From positions 1 to 49,445 of the forward strand of contig JAUNDR010000009.1 of the NCBI GenBank assembly GCA_030525985.1: DNA of 49,445 nt, in the 5' to 3' direction. Under the pieces are notes generated by a model that worked only from the letters and a program-made list of their open reading frames with translations, was not told the DNA's origin and did not search any database. The position numbers and the translations under genes are program-made. This document shows, one piece after another, positions 33,862 to 43,156 of the stretch; position 1 is the stretch's first letter; each line of letters starts with the position of its first letter. Source of the stretch: Slackia sp. Lineage in GTDB: Bacteria; Actinomycetota; Coriobacteriia; Coriobacteriales; Eggerthellaceae.

Positions 33862-34716
33862 ATGAAAACCAACCGCCCCGACCAATGCGACGGAAACGAT
33901 TCGACGATTCTTTCGACGGGAGGACTCGCACGTTTCCTCGGCATATCCTCCCAGGGACTTCACTGGTACGAACGGCAAGGAATCATCAAGCCGGCGAAAA
34001 CCTCGAACGGGTATCGGGAGTACACCTCGGATGACCTGTGCGTCCTCTCCCGCGTGCGCTTCTACCGTCAATGCGGCTTTTCGACCGAAACCATAGAAGA
34101 GCTTCTCGACTCGACACCTTGCAATGCGCGCGAGCTCGTACAAGACCGGATACGCGACATCGAACGCACGCTGGCAATCGAACACGCGAAACTCGACCAG
34201 CTGAAAAAGAACGAACGGCTGCTCGAAAAGGCGCAGCATATCCCTTCGGTAACGCTTTCCGTACTCGAGCCGTTCTGGCTGAAGAAAATATATGACACGG
34301 AAAACGGGCGACTCATCCCTCGTCGCACCTCGTCGAAACATTGGACGCAATGCCTTCCCATGGCCCACTATTACACCGCAAGAATCCCCGATGGCGAAAA
34401 CGGAATGCACGACCTTGTAGGCGTCGGTATTTCGGAAGCGAATCTCGCATATGCCGACAATCAGATGATCGAGGATATCGAGCACGGCGAAGCGATATTC
34501 GTGCCGCGCCGAAAAGCCCTCTATGCCGTCCTCGCCCCGAAAGAAACGCCGTTTCTTCCTGCCATTTTCGACGAAGTGCGCACACTCGACCCATCGATAG
34601 AAGAAGAACTCGACGGAAGCATCTATGCGCGGCCGATAACCTGCCATAGAAAAAGCGAGGGCATCCAAACCTACTGGGAAGCATGGTTCCCCCTTAAAAG
34701 TCCCGACGAGCAATGA
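33862..34716 (+). CDS. MerR-family transcriptional regulator with C-terminal effector domain
   Basis: A 284-residue protein. The N-terminal winged HTH is STGGLARFLGISSQGLHWYE (about 17-36), with NGYREYTSDDLCVLSRVRFY and a dimer helix (DIERTLAIEHAKLDQLKKNE). The C-terminal 150 residues are hydrophobic/aromatic with PMAHYYTARIPDGENGMHDL, possibly a GyrI-like small-molecule-binding fold, but I do not recognise it securely. No metal-binding cysteine pair is visible in the usual MerR position. GGAGGG precedes the ATG. It follows the FAD/FMN reductase gene, which it probably controls, in contrast to the membrane LuxR regulators of the other reductases. Confidence 0.82.
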   Translation: MKTNRPDQCDGNDSTILSTGGLARFLGISSQGLHWYERQGIIKPAKTSNGYREYTSDDLCVLSRVRFYRQCGFSTETIEELLDSTPCNARELVQDRIRDIERTLAIEHAKLDQLKKNERLLEKAQHIPSVTLSVLEPFWLKKIYDTENGRLIPRRTSSKHWTQCLPMAHYYTARIPDGENGMHDLVGVGISEANLAYADNQMIEDIEHGEAIFVPRRKALYAVLAPKETPFLPAIFDEVRTLDPSIEEELDGSIYARPITCHRKSEGIQTYWEAWFPLKSPDEQ

Positions 34717-34898
34717 GGCGGACGCCGGCCGAAATGAAAACCGAAACCGTCCGCTGCGGCGCTTCGGGGTTCGTTGCAGATTCCTTGCTCTCTTGCGCGC
34801 GTTGCTCGCCGAAATGCCGGGCGCGTACTACCATAGGGCGCGTTTTCTAAAAACCGCACAAGACGAAATCGCTTGCCTCGCACGGCGAAAGGATATCC

Positions 34899-36695
34899 AT
34901 GTCGAAAACGGCACCGCGCACGAACAGCAACGCATCCGGCATTTCGGGCACCCAGGTATTCAAGAAATTCATCGGCTATTACAGCAAATACAAGTTCCTC
35001 TTCTGGTTCGACTTGGCGTGCGCGACGCTTCTCGCCTGCATCGACCTGGCGTTCCCCCAGCTGCTCAACTTCTTCACGCGCGATTTCTTCTTGCAGCCCG
35101 CGCCTGTGGTGCTCGGTGCGCTGGGCCTGATCTGCGCCGGCATGATCGCCCTCTATCTGCTGCGCACGGGCTGCCAGTGGTTCATCGCCCGCTGGGGCCA
35201 TGTGATGGGCGCGCGCATGGAAGCCGACATGCGCCACGACCTGTTCGAGCAATACCAGCGCCTGAGCTTTTCCTATTACGATAAGAACAACACGGGCGAA
35301 ATGATGAGTCGCCTGGTCACCGACCTGTTCGACGTTTCCGAGCTGGCGCACCACGGCCCCGAGAACATCTTCATCTGCTCGCTGAAGATCGTCGGGTCGT
35401 TCGTGCTGCTGTTCTTCATCAACGTGCCGCTCACGCTGATCATGCTCGCCTGCACGATCGCCATGGCGGCCTACGCGGCATGGACCAACTACCGCAAACG
35501 CGTCATCTTCACCGAAAACCGCCGCACCATGGCGGGCGTGAACTCGCGCATCCAAGACGCCCTCGGCGGCATGCGCGTGGTGAAATCGTTCGGCAACGAG
35601 ATGCTCGAAGCCGAGAAATTCGCCCGCACCAACCGCCTATTCGTCGACACCAAAGAACGCTCCTATAAGTTCATGGGACGCTTCCATGCAGTGAATTCCC
35701 TGTTCACGGGGCTGCTGTATACCATCGTGGTGGTCGGCGGCGGCTACTTCATGGTGCAGGGGCAGATTCAGCCCACCGATTTGGCCATCTATGCCCTCTA
35801 TATCGGCATCTTCCTTTCGCCGATCGAGCAGCTCATCAACTTCGCCGAACAATTCCAAAAAGGTTATGCGGGATTCCGCCGCTTCGCCGAAATCATGGCG
35901 ATCGAGCCCGCCGTACAGGATAAGCCGGGCGCCGTCGACCTGGAAAAAGCAGCGCAAGCCCCCATTGGCGGCGACATCCGCTACGAAAACGTGGCGTTTT
36001 CCTACGACGGCGCAACCGACGTGCTGCGCGGATTCGACCTGCATGCGCCCGCCAGCAAAACCACGGCGCTCGTAGGTCCGAGCGGCGGCGGCAAAACCAC
36101 CACCTGCTCGCTGCTCCCCCGTTTCTACGACGTGCGCGAAGGGCGCGTGAGCATCGACGGCGCCGACGTGCGCGATGTCACGCTGGCATCGTTGCGCCGC
36201 ACCGTGGGCATCGTGCAGCAGGACGTATATCTGTTCGACGGAACCATCCGCGACAACATCCTGTACGGCAATCCTGCGGCAAGCGATGCCGAAGTGATCG
36301 AAGCCGCCAAGCGCGCGAACATCCACGACACCATCATGGAATTCGAAGACGGCTACGACACCTACGTGGGAGAACGCGGGGCGCGCCTGTCGGGCGGACA
36401 AAAGCAGCGCATCTCGATCGCGCGCGTGTTCTTGAAAAACCCGCCGATCTTGATTTTGGACGAAGCCACGAGCGCGCTCGACAACGAAAGCGAGCGCCAC
36501 GTGCAAGAATCGCTCGCCGAGCTTTCCAAGGGACGCACCACGCTGGTGATCGCGCATCGGCTTTCCACCATTCGCGGCGCTGACAAAATCGCCGTCGTCG
36601 ACGGCGGCCGCGTGGTGGAAGAAGGCACGCACGACGAGCTGATCGCCCTCGGCGGCACCTACGCCCGCTACTGCGCCATGCAGTTCGGGGTATAG
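34899..36695 (+). CDS. ABC exporter, fused membrane and ATPase domains
   Basis: A 598-residue half-transporter acting as a dimer. Six transmembrane helices lie in residues of about 30-320, with the coupling region RMEADMRHDLFEQYQRLSFS near residue 105. The nucleotide-binding domain has Walker A GPSGGGKTT (about 394-402), the Q-loop IVQQDVYLFDGT, signature LSGGQKQRISIARV, Walker B PPILILDEATSALD and the H-loop IAHRLSTI. The fold is the MsbA/multidrug type; lipid, peptide or drug substrate unknown. AAAGGA precedes the ATG. It is a single gene, convergent with the diacylglycerol-kinase-like gene. Confidence 0.92.
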   Translation: MSKTAPRTNSNASGISGTQVFKKFIGYYSKYKFLFWFDLACATLLACIDLAFPQLLNFFTRDFFLQPAPVVLGALGLICAGMIALYLLRTGCQWFIARWGHVMGARMEADMRHDLFEQYQRLSFSYYDKNNTGEMMSRLVTDLFDVSELAHHGPENIFICSLKIVGSFVLLFFINVPLTLIMLACTIAMAAYAAWTNYRKRVIFTENRRTMAGVNSRIQDALGGMRVVKSFGNEMLEAEKFARTNRLFVDTKERSYKFMGRFHAVNSLFTGLLYTIVVVGGGYFMVQGQIQPTDLAIYALYIGIFLSPIEQLINFAEQFQKGYAGFRRFAEIMAIEPAVQDKPGAVDLEKAAQAPIGGDIRYENVAFSYDGATDVLRGFDLHAPASKTTALVGPSGGGKTTTCSLLPRFYDVREGRVSIDGADVRDVTLASLRRTVGIVQQDVYLFDGTIRDNILYGNPAASDAEVIEAAKRANIHDTIMEFEDGYDTYVGERGARLSGGQKQRISIARVFLKNPPILILDEATSALDNESERHVQESLAELSKGRTTLVIAHRLSTIRGADKIAVVDGGRVVEEGTHDELIALGGTYARYCAMQFGV

Positions 36696-36740
36696 GACGC
36701 AAAAGAATCGCGTCGGGCCGATCGCCTGCGACGAAAAGCC

Positions 36741-37649
36741 CTACTCCCCATCCTTCAACGCGAACATGCGCAACGCGCCCGGGCGCACGGAAAGCCTGAC
36801 GGGCAGGCTCGGCCCTTCATCGCCGTCGACGCCGCAGGTCAAGACGCTATCGAGACACGACACCTCGATGGATTCGCCATGCAGGAACAGCACCTGGTCG
36901 TTCTCGTCGATAGAACGCGCGATCACGTTGGGAACAAGCGAAAGAAGCGATGCCACCGACGCGCTTTTCAGCGCGATCAGATGCATCTTGCCGCTGTCGA
37001 CGCGCGTATCGTGCGCCGTCGTGAAATCGTTGACCAGCGCATTCGCCGAAAACGCCACGAAGGAGCTGACGTCTTCCACCACCTCGCGCCCGTCCGCCAC
37101 GATACGCAGCGTGTGACGCTCGTCGCTTCCGACGCGCAAAAGCTCGCTTATCGCATACGCCAGAAAGCCGAAGCGCGTCTTCGCCTCGGAGGGCACGTCG
37201 CGAATGCCTTCGGGAAGCGTTCCGCCCGTCACCGTGTAGGCAAACGGCCGCTCGTTGACGAAGCCCACGTCGAAAGCGCGCGTGCGCGAGAAATCGTACG
37301 CGGCGACCGCACGCTGCGCATCGGAAGGTATGCCCAACGTGCGCGCGAGCCCGTTGCCCGTCCCGTTCGGGATGACGCAGAATGCCGGCATGGAATCGCT
37401 TGCGCACGCCCCTTCGAAGAGCCCTTGCAGACCGAGGCCCACCGTGCCGTCGCCGCCCATGACGAACAGTTCATCGACGTGCGATTCGCGCGCCTCACAC
37501 GCCCATGCCCTCACATCGTCGGCGCACGACGACAGACGGCATTCCACAACGCCGAACGTCTCTTCGAGCATCGATGCGATACGGCGGGCAAGCAGGCTTC
37601 CTTCCTGCTTTCCGGAATCGGGATTCACGATCAACAGCGCTTTTTCCAT
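36741..37649 (-). CDS. Diacylglycerol kinase catalytic-domain protein (lipid kinase)
   Basis: A 302-residue cytoplasmic or membrane-associated kinase of the DgkB/YegS family, which phosphorylates diacylglycerol or a related lipid. Motifs: LLIVNPDSGKQEG at the start, the nucleotide loop FVMGGDGTVGLGLQG, and CVIPNGTGNGLARTLGIPSD. The C-terminal beta-sandwich has a VDGDEGPSLPVRLSV strand with the expected DGE-like acid. GGGAGGA precedes the ATG at 37649; the frame is open 37 codons further without a ribosome site. Confidence 0.9.
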   Translation of the reverse strand: MEKALLIVNPDSGKQEGSLLARRIASMLEETFGVVECRLSSCADDVRAWACEARESHVDELFVMGGDGTVGLGLQGLFEGACASDSMPAFCVIPNGTGNGLARTLGIPSDAQRAVAAYDFSRTRAFDVGFVNERPFAYTVTGGTLPEGIRDVPSEAKTRFGFLAYAISELLRVGSDERHTLRIVADGREVVEDVSSFVAFSANALVNDFTTAHDTRVDSGKMHLIALKSASVASLLSLVPNVIARSIDENDQVLFLHGESIEVSCLDSVLTCGVDGDEGPSLPVRLSVRPGALRMFALKDGE

Positions 37650-37809
37650 CCGATTCCTCCCGCCTTTTACGAACAAGCCGCACGCCGGATTGCGCGCGGC
37701 ATTATGGACACGACTCGAACATATACGTTCGACGCGTTTTTGCCTAGGCGCAACGGGCACGAGACGATGAACGGATTCTTTTTCGTCATCGTTTCGACAC
37801 GCAGAAGAA

Positions 37810-38682
37810 TCAAACGCCCCACGTCATATACATGGCATAAAACGAGAAACGCACGGCGAAGCAGCCCGCCAGCACGCAGACGATGCCGAGCGCGCACCAT
37901 GCCGCCCTCACCCGGTGCTTGGCGAGCGCGGCGAAGCGGCGGTGGGTGGCCGACAGGAAACACAGCGTCATGCCGACGGTGCACAAGACGGCGAAAGCGG
38001 CGATGGCGAAAGGATGGAGCGGCACCAAATCGGTCGCGCGAGCGACCGTCGTGACGATTGCGCCGAGGCTTTGCCATTCGAGAGCAAGCAGCGCGACATT
38101 GGCGACAAGGGCGCATGCGCCCGCACCGCATGCGAAAAGCGCGAAACGACGAGGAGCCATGACGTCGGCGCATGCGTAGGCGAACAGCGCGACCGCAGGC
38201 CCGCTCGCAAAGGCATTCGCCCATAACGTCAAAGGAGCGATCGGCGAGTTCCACGTGGGTATGGTTTCGACCGAATACGCCCGCGCGACGAATCCGACGA
38301 ACGCCAGAGCCGTCAACGCCGCAAATCCCAGACCGAACGAGCTGAAAGCGTCGCGGCGGCGATGGCCGAACGAGAAGATCCACGCCGCGCCGCCGAATGC
38401 AAGAAATACCGCGGCGGCGACCACTTCGTTCGAAAGCGGGGAGCGTCCGATTCCCGTCAGAACATACAGGGCATTCGCAGGCGTCCCCAGGTGGGTGGCC
38501 GACGCGATCAATCCCGCAAGCGCCAGAAGCAGCGGAATCACCAGATACGCGCTCAAGCGCTTCGCCACGGCATCGTCGCGCGTCAGCAGGATGGCGGCCG
38601 CCAAAAACACGTAGCCGACGGCTCCTGCCGGCGCGATTGTCGTGAACACGACGAGCGTGATTTCGCTTATGGCCATATCCAC
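37810..38682 (-). CDS. dmsC: DmsC-like membrane anchor, extra copy of locus 2
   Basis: A 290-residue protein of about eight transmembrane helices, opening ISEITLVVFTTIAPAGAVGY. It keeps the anchor segment IASATHLGTPANALYVLTGI then GRSPLSNEVVAA, closer to the locus 1 anchor than to its neighbour at 38856-39704, which has GAFFHLASPLHAFGVFAG and GSSPLSNEIAAG. It starts with GTG, with AAGGGGG six bases upstream. A terminator (38776-38799) separates it from dmsABC, so it is either reached by read-through or has its own promoter. No A or B subunit follows; it may serve as an alternative quinol anchor. Confidence 0.82.
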   Translation of the reverse strand: MDMAISEITLVVFTTIAPAGAVGYVFLAAAILLTRDDAVAKRLSAYLVIPLLLALAGLIASATHLGTPANALYVLTGIGRSPLSNEVVAAAVFLAFGGAAWIFSFGHRRRDAFSSFGLGFAALTALAFVGFVARAYSVETIPTWNSPIAPLTLWANAFASGPAVALFAYACADVMAPRRFALFACGAGACALVANVALLALEWQSLGAIVTTVARATDLVPLHPFAIAAFAVLCTVGMTLCFLSATHRRFAALAKHRVRAAWCALGIVCVLAGCFAVRFSFYAMYMTWGV

Positions 38683-38775
38683 GGCAATCCCCCTTCATAC
38701 GTACATGCGGCCTGACGCGCATCGCACACCCATCGAAATCGATACGATGCGCCCGAAACGAAGCCATGATAGCGG

Positions 38776-38799
38776 AAAAGCGTCCCGAAGGACGCTTTT
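38776..38799 (-). terminator. Terminator of the dmsABC operon, locus 2
   Basis: AAAAGCGTCC and GGACGCTTTT around CGAA; on the minus strand the stem ends in TTTT. The A-T ends make it symmetrical. Confidence 0.8.
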
Positions 38800-38855
38800 C
38801 GATAGGGGGAAGACTACGAGAAAGGAAGGCGCGGGCAAGACCTCGCGGAACCTCT

Positions 38856-39704
38856 TTACAGGGCCACGCCCATGTACAAGCCGTAGAACGCGATGCGGGC
38901 CACGAACACGCCGATTGCCGCAAGGGCGAAGGCAGCGGCGGAAAGCGAGACCGAGAAATTCTTCCTGCCCGCTGCGAACACAAGCACGACCGTCGCAACT
39001 CCGCAGACGACAAACGCCGCGAACATACCCCAAAGCGCGGGCACCAAGTCGGCGGCGCTGCCCCAGATATTGAAGACGGAGCCGGCAAGCATTACCTGCA
39101 TGCCAAAGCCGATGGCGCCGATGACCAGGCCCGTAGCGCACAACGCCGCCGCAAGGCCGCGCAGCTGCGGCGTCGCTTCGACACGGGCGCATCCCAGAAC
39201 GAGCGCGCCGAGAGCGCCGCCGCCCATGATGCCGCAACCGAGCATCTGGATGACGGAAGCGGGCGTATCCCACGTGGGAATGGTGTTCATCATGTAAGCC
39301 AAGCCGCAAAACGCCATGAATGCCACGGCGACGACGGCGACCGCAGCGGCGAATCCCTTGCGGGCGCCGGCGGAAAGCTTGCCCATCGCGGCAAGGACGG
39401 CGTACACGATGGCAACTGCCATGAACAGCACGCCCGCCGCGATCTCGTTGGAAAGCGGCGAAGAACCGATGCCCGCGAACACGCCGAAAGCATGCAGGGG
39501 GCTCGCCAGATGGAAAAACGCCCCGATGAAGCCGACGATGGCGACCACGATGGGAATGAACGTCATCTTATCGATGCGCGCCAACGCGCCGTCGTCGATC
39601 TTCGACAAGAAGAATGCGCCTGCCAACAGCAGGAATGCTCCTGCGCCCATGGGAGCGAGGGTCGTAAAGACCGCTAGAGGAGCTTCAGCGAATCCGGTTC
39701 CCAC
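38856..39704 (-). CDS. dmsC: DmsC-like membrane anchor of locus 2
   Basis: A 282-residue anchor with about eight transmembrane helices, opening FAEAPLAVFTTLAPMGAGAF. It should oxidise menaquinol and feed DmsB. The GTG start lies one base after the dmsB stop, and its ribosome site GGAGGTG is inside the end of dmsB, so the two are translationally coupled. A terminator follows the gene. Confidence 0.88.
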   Translation of the reverse strand: MGTGFAEAPLAVFTTLAPMGAGAFLLLAGAFFLSKIDDGALARIDKMTFIPIVVAIVGFIGAFFHLASPLHAFGVFAGIGSSPLSNEIAAGVLFMAVAIVYAVLAAMGKLSAGARKGFAAAVAVVAVAFMAFCGLAYMMNTIPTWDTPASVIQMLGCGIMGGGALGALVLGCARVEATPQLRGLAAALCATGLVIGAIGFGMQVMLAGSVFNIWGSAADLVPALWGMFAAFVVCGVATVVLVFAAGRKNFSVSLSAAAFALAAIGVFVARIAFYGLYMGVAL

Positions 39705-39705
39705 G

Positions 39706-40323
39706 TTATTTCACCTCCGAAGCATTCGCGACGCGGCAGTCGGTCGAGCCGAACGGACGGGATGCCGCGCACGGGTTGATGTACAGATTCGGCGACGTCA
39801 ACGCCGGGTCGGGCAGCGGCGCCACATCGGCGCGCGATCCTTTGGCGGACACCTCGTCCACCGGGCCGAACTCGATGGCGCGCATGCTGCACGCCTCCAC
39901 GCAGACGGGCTTCTTACCGGCGGCGACGCGCTCGGCGCAACCGTCGCATTTGACGCTGCGGCCTTTGGAGCGATCGACCTCGGGAGCGTCGTACGGGCAG
40001 GCCATGGCGCAATAGCCGCAGCCGATGCAACGCTCGGCATCCACCGACACCAATCCGTTGCCGTCTTTATGCATGGCGCCCGTGGGGCACACGTGCATGC
40101 AAGCGGGATCGTCGCAATGCTGGCAGGAGAACGACGTGTAATACGTGAACGAATCGGTCACCCAGCAACCGGCGGCGTCTTTGCTCCACGCGCCGCCCTC
40201 AAGCTCGTAAACGTGGCGATACGTCGAATCGACGGGAAGATCGTGAGCATCGCGGCATGCCGCCTCGCACGTCTTGCAGCCGGTGCAACGCGTCGCGTCG
40301 AAATAAAAACCATACTGTGCCAT
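39706..40323 (-). CDS. dmsB: DmsB-like ferredoxin subunit, locus 2
   Basis: A 205-residue electron-transfer subunit with four complete cysteine groups: CTGCKTCEAACRDAHDLP, CQHCDDPACMHVCPTGA, CIGCGYCAMACPYDAPE and CDGCAERVAAGKKPVCVEAC. Group III is CIGCGYC, the canonical form, in contrast to the CTGNGAC of the locus 1 DmsB. The gene starts three bases after the dmsA2 stop and is coupled to dmsC downstream. No Tat signal; such subunits are exported in complex with DmsA. Confidence 0.92.
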   Translation of the reverse strand: MAQYGFYFDATRCTGCKTCEAACRDAHDLPVDSTYRHVYELEGGAWSKDAAGCWVTDSFTYYTSFSCQHCDDPACMHVCPTGAMHKDGNGLVSVDAERCIGCGYCAMACPYDAPEVDRSKGRSVKCDGCAERVAAGKKPVCVEACSMRAIEFGPVDEVSAKGSRADVAPLPDPALTSPNLYINPCAASRPFGSTDCRVANASEVK

Positions 40324-40326
40324 GGA

Positions 40327-42744
40327 TTATGCCTCGACTTTCTGCACCTGGACGATGCCGCTGTGCTGGCCCGTGCCCTTCGAAACCGGATTGACATGAC
40401 GGCTCGTGAGCGTGTTGATGCATCCGCCGTGATCGATGTGGTCGCCCGCCATATCGGCCTTATGCCATGCGCCCTGCGGAATGGCGACGACGCCCGGAAT
40501 GATGCGGTTGGTGACCTTCGCGGCAATGCGAATTTCGCCGCGAGCGGTGCTCACGCTCACCGTTTCGCCGTCGACGATGCCGCGCGCATCGGCATCGACC
40601 GGATTGATCCATGCCGCAAACGGAGCCACCGCGTGGATCCAATCGTTGTTCGCATAGCTGGAATGCGTGGTGGTCTTCGTATGGAAGCCAGTCATCAGCA
40701 GCGGATACTCGTCGGTCTGCGAACCTTGGCCCTCGAAACCGGGCGTATAGGCGGGAATCGGGCAGATCTCGTCGCCTTCGGGAAGTTCCCATTCGGCGGC
40801 GAACTCGGCAAGCTCGGGAGCATAGATCTGAATCTTGCCCGTTGCGGTCTTGAGCGGATTCGCCTCAGGGTCTTCGATGAAGTCTTCGGTCTTATCCTCT
40901 ACGGGCATGTCTTCTTTATAGATGCCCTGGGCGACGGCCTCGTCGTACGTCGGAATGTGGGGCTGCTCCTCGCGCAGCTCGTCCCACAGCTTACGGCACC
41001 AATCCTCGCGCGTCAGGCCGCCTTCGGAATACTCCTCGTACACACCCAGACGCTTCGCCAGCTCGCCGCATACTTCGTAAATCTCGCGACGCTCGTACTT
41101 GGGCTCATAGAGCGGCTGGCCCGGCCACAAGCCCATCGAGTCGTTGTTCTCGCCCGCGGCGGAAAGGCTGTAGGTTTCCTGCGGCGTGAGGTCGGGAAGG
41201 ATGATATCGGCATAGTTGCACGAATCGGTCATATTCACGTCGTATTGGATGATGAACTCGCACAGCGATTCGTCACGCAGGATGTCCGTAGTGAAATTGA
41301 TGTCGCCGTTCTGGTTGGCCATCATGTTGTTGCCGTAGTTCACCAGCATCTTGATGCTCGTGGACAGGCGGTCGGCGCCGCGGATGCCGTCTTTGACGGC
41401 GGTCAGGCTCGGGCCGTCCTTGATGGCTTCGGGCCACAGATACTGCGGAATCTGGGTTTTGACCGGGTTTTTGCCGGTCGGAAGCGTCGGCAGATCGAAC
41501 CCGCTGTTGCCTTCGCGGGCGCCCGAATTGGTGCCCGGCTTGCCCACCTGGCCGACCAGCTGAGGAAGCAGCATGATCGCGCGAGCGGCGGAATCGCCGT
41601 TGGTATGGCGCTGCGGGCCCCAGCCCTGAGCGATGAAACACGGATCGGCCTCGGCGATCTCGTGCGCCAGCTTGACGATGCGCTCCTCGGGGATGCCGGT
41701 GATCTCCGACGCCCATGCGGGGGTCTTTTCGACCTTGTCGTAGCCCGCACCCGTGATGTAGGCGACATACGACGAGTTCGCAGGCGCGCCCTCGGGCAGC
41801 GTCTCCTCGTCGTAGCCGACGCAATACGTATGCAGGAAATCAAGGTCGACCAGATTTTCGGAAATCAGCACATGGGCAAGGCCGGCGACGAGCGCCGCGT
41901 CGGTGCCCGGGATGATGGGGATCCATTCGACGTCCTGGTTGGTGGCGATTTCGCTACGGCGGCAATCGATGCAGATGATGCGCACGTTTTTCTTCTCGCG
42001 CGCCACGTTCAAATCGTAAGCCGCGCCGTCGCCGCCCATGCGCGTATCCGCGGGAGAGTTGCCGAACAAAACAACGAGCTGATTCTCTTTGAGAGTTTTA
42101 TACGAGCGCGTGGCCCAGCCCTTGTCGCCGTACGTATACGGCGCGGCGCCGAAGCTCAGCGCGGCATTGGAATAATTGCCGTAACGGGTGATCTCGCCGC
42201 CACACAGGTTGAACAGGCGGAAGAACGGATTGTTCATCATGATGTTCTGCTCGACGCCCGAGCACTCCTGGATGAACACCGCTTCGTTGCCGTACGTCTC
42301 GGTGATGCGCTTGAATTCGCTCGCAATGGTATCGAGTGCCTCGTCCCACGAAATGCGCTCGTACTGGCCGTCGCCGCGCTTGGTTCCCGCAACGCGCTTC
42401 ATGGGATAGTTCAAGCGATCGGGCCCGCCCAGCCAACGACGGATGGAACGGCCGCGCAGGCAGGCGCGCGCCTGATATCCGCCGAACGTGGAATCGCCGG
42501 TATTGTCGGATTCCACGCGGACCAATTCCCCGTTATTCACATGGCATTGCAGCACGCACGCGCCGCCGCAGTTGACATGGCAGTGAGTCCAGACGGTCTT
42601 CTCGTCGGCCGCTTCGTCGGCATGCGCCGCAGGCGTTCCTTCGCCGAACAACGGCGCGGATGCCGCGCCCGCAGCGGAAAGAAGCCCCAAGGCACCCGTC
42701 GTCTTGACGAAAGAACGACGGTCGATCGACGTATCGATGCTCAC
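40327..42744 (-). CDS. dmsA: DMSO reductase-like molybdopterin oxidoreductase, catalytic subunit, locus 2
   Basis: An 805-residue Tat substrate (DRRSFVKTTGALGLLSAAGA). The [4Fe-4S] ligands are in THCHVNCGGACVLQC with a fourth Cys in QARACLRGRSIRRW; an additional Cys in VLQC is present compared with locus 1. DRLNYPMKRVAGTKRGDGQY is DmsA-like. CGGEITRYGNYSNAALSFGA offers the Mo-ligand Ser. VVAIPQGAWHKADMAGDHID is the C-terminal pterin region. Similar to DmsA1 over its length but clearly diverged, so a different acceptor is likely. The GTG at 42744 was chosen (GGGGGAG just upstream, signal peptide then starts directly); the frame is open 38 codons further. Divergent from the membrane LuxR gene at 43157. 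Confidence 0.9.
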   Translation of the reverse strand: MSIDTSIDRRSFVKTTGALGLLSAAGAASAPLFGEGTPAAHADEAADEKTVWTHCHVNCGGACVLQCHVNNGELVRVESDNTGDSTFGGYQARACLRGRSIRRWLGGPDRLNYPMKRVAGTKRGDGQYERISWDEALDTIASEFKRITETYGNEAVFIQECSGVEQNIMMNNPFFRLFNLCGGEITRYGNYSNAALSFGAAPYTYGDKGWATRSYKTLKENQLVVLFGNSPADTRMGGDGAAYDLNVAREKKNVRIICIDCRRSEIATNQDVEWIPIIPGTDAALVAGLAHVLISENLVDLDFLHTYCVGYDEETLPEGAPANSSYVAYITGAGYDKVEKTPAWASEITGIPEERIVKLAHEIAEADPCFIAQGWGPQRHTNGDSAARAIMLLPQLVGQVGKPGTNSGAREGNSGFDLPTLPTGKNPVKTQIPQYLWPEAIKDGPSLTAVKDGIRGADRLSTSIKMLVNYGNNMMANQNGDINFTTDILRDESLCEFIIQYDVNMTDSCNYADIILPDLTPQETYSLSAAGENNDSMGLWPGQPLYEPKYERREIYEVCGELAKRLGVYEEYSEGGLTREDWCRKLWDELREEQPHIPTYDEAVAQGIYKEDMPVEDKTEDFIEDPEANPLKTATGKIQIYAPELAEFAAEWELPEGDEICPIPAYTPGFEGQGSQTDEYPLLMTGFHTKTTTHSSYANNDWIHAVAPFAAWINPVDADARGIVDGETVSVSTARGEIRIAAKVTNRIIPGVVAIPQGAWHKADMAGDHIDHGGCINTLTSRHVNPVSKGTGQHSGIVQVQKVEA

Positions 42745-43156
42745 TTTCTCCCCCTTCTTCCTCTTGCTTTTCGACGCCGTGCCGACGCGATGCCGGCATG
42801 CGTTTCTCAGCGTGGCCGAAACGGCATCGAAGCGACGATGCGGATCGATTCCGGCCATCCAACAAGGCGGAATATAGCGTCACCGGCGAAAAAGCGTCGT
42901 CACCAAAATGGGGTGAATTCAACGTTATACCAGGTCATGATATCACCATTTTCAAAAGGAGGTCGCAGACGGCATCGGATACGATCGGCAAGAAGGCAAA
43001 CGGCGAAAGCAAAGGCGCGCTTCGCCGAGCGGGTCTGATACGATAGCGCCACCGATGAGCGGACCTGCCGAACGAGGGTCCGCCGACGACGCTGCTCGCA
43101 TGCGAGGTCGAGCGTAGACGCACAAGAAAGCCGAACGACACGATAAGGAAAGGGCC
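42745..43156. other. Divergent control region of dms locus 2
   Basis: 412 bp without a gene. It holds the dmsA2 promoter elements (42871-42916), a further dyad-like stretch near 42930-42946 (GGTCATGATATCACC) and the leader of the membrane LuxR gene. The shared motif ATACCAGGT is at 42927-42935. Confidence 0.5.
42871..42916 (-). promoter_or_regulatory. dmsA locus 2 promoter with activator-like dyad
   Basis: Minus-strand -10 TATATT (42871-42876). The 17-bp dyad at 42900-42916 reads TCACC-N7-GGTGA and is centred 34.5 bp from the -10 centre, matching locus 1 (33.5 bp). The long leader (about 120 bases) before the GTG start of dmsA2 is unusual. Confidence 0.5.

Noticed and set aside
39316-43038. 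1240-codon plus-strand open frame
   Set aside because: It is antisense to dmsA2, dmsB and dmsC, whose families are clear. Its composition (Arg, His and Ala rich) is that of a GC-rich shadow frame.
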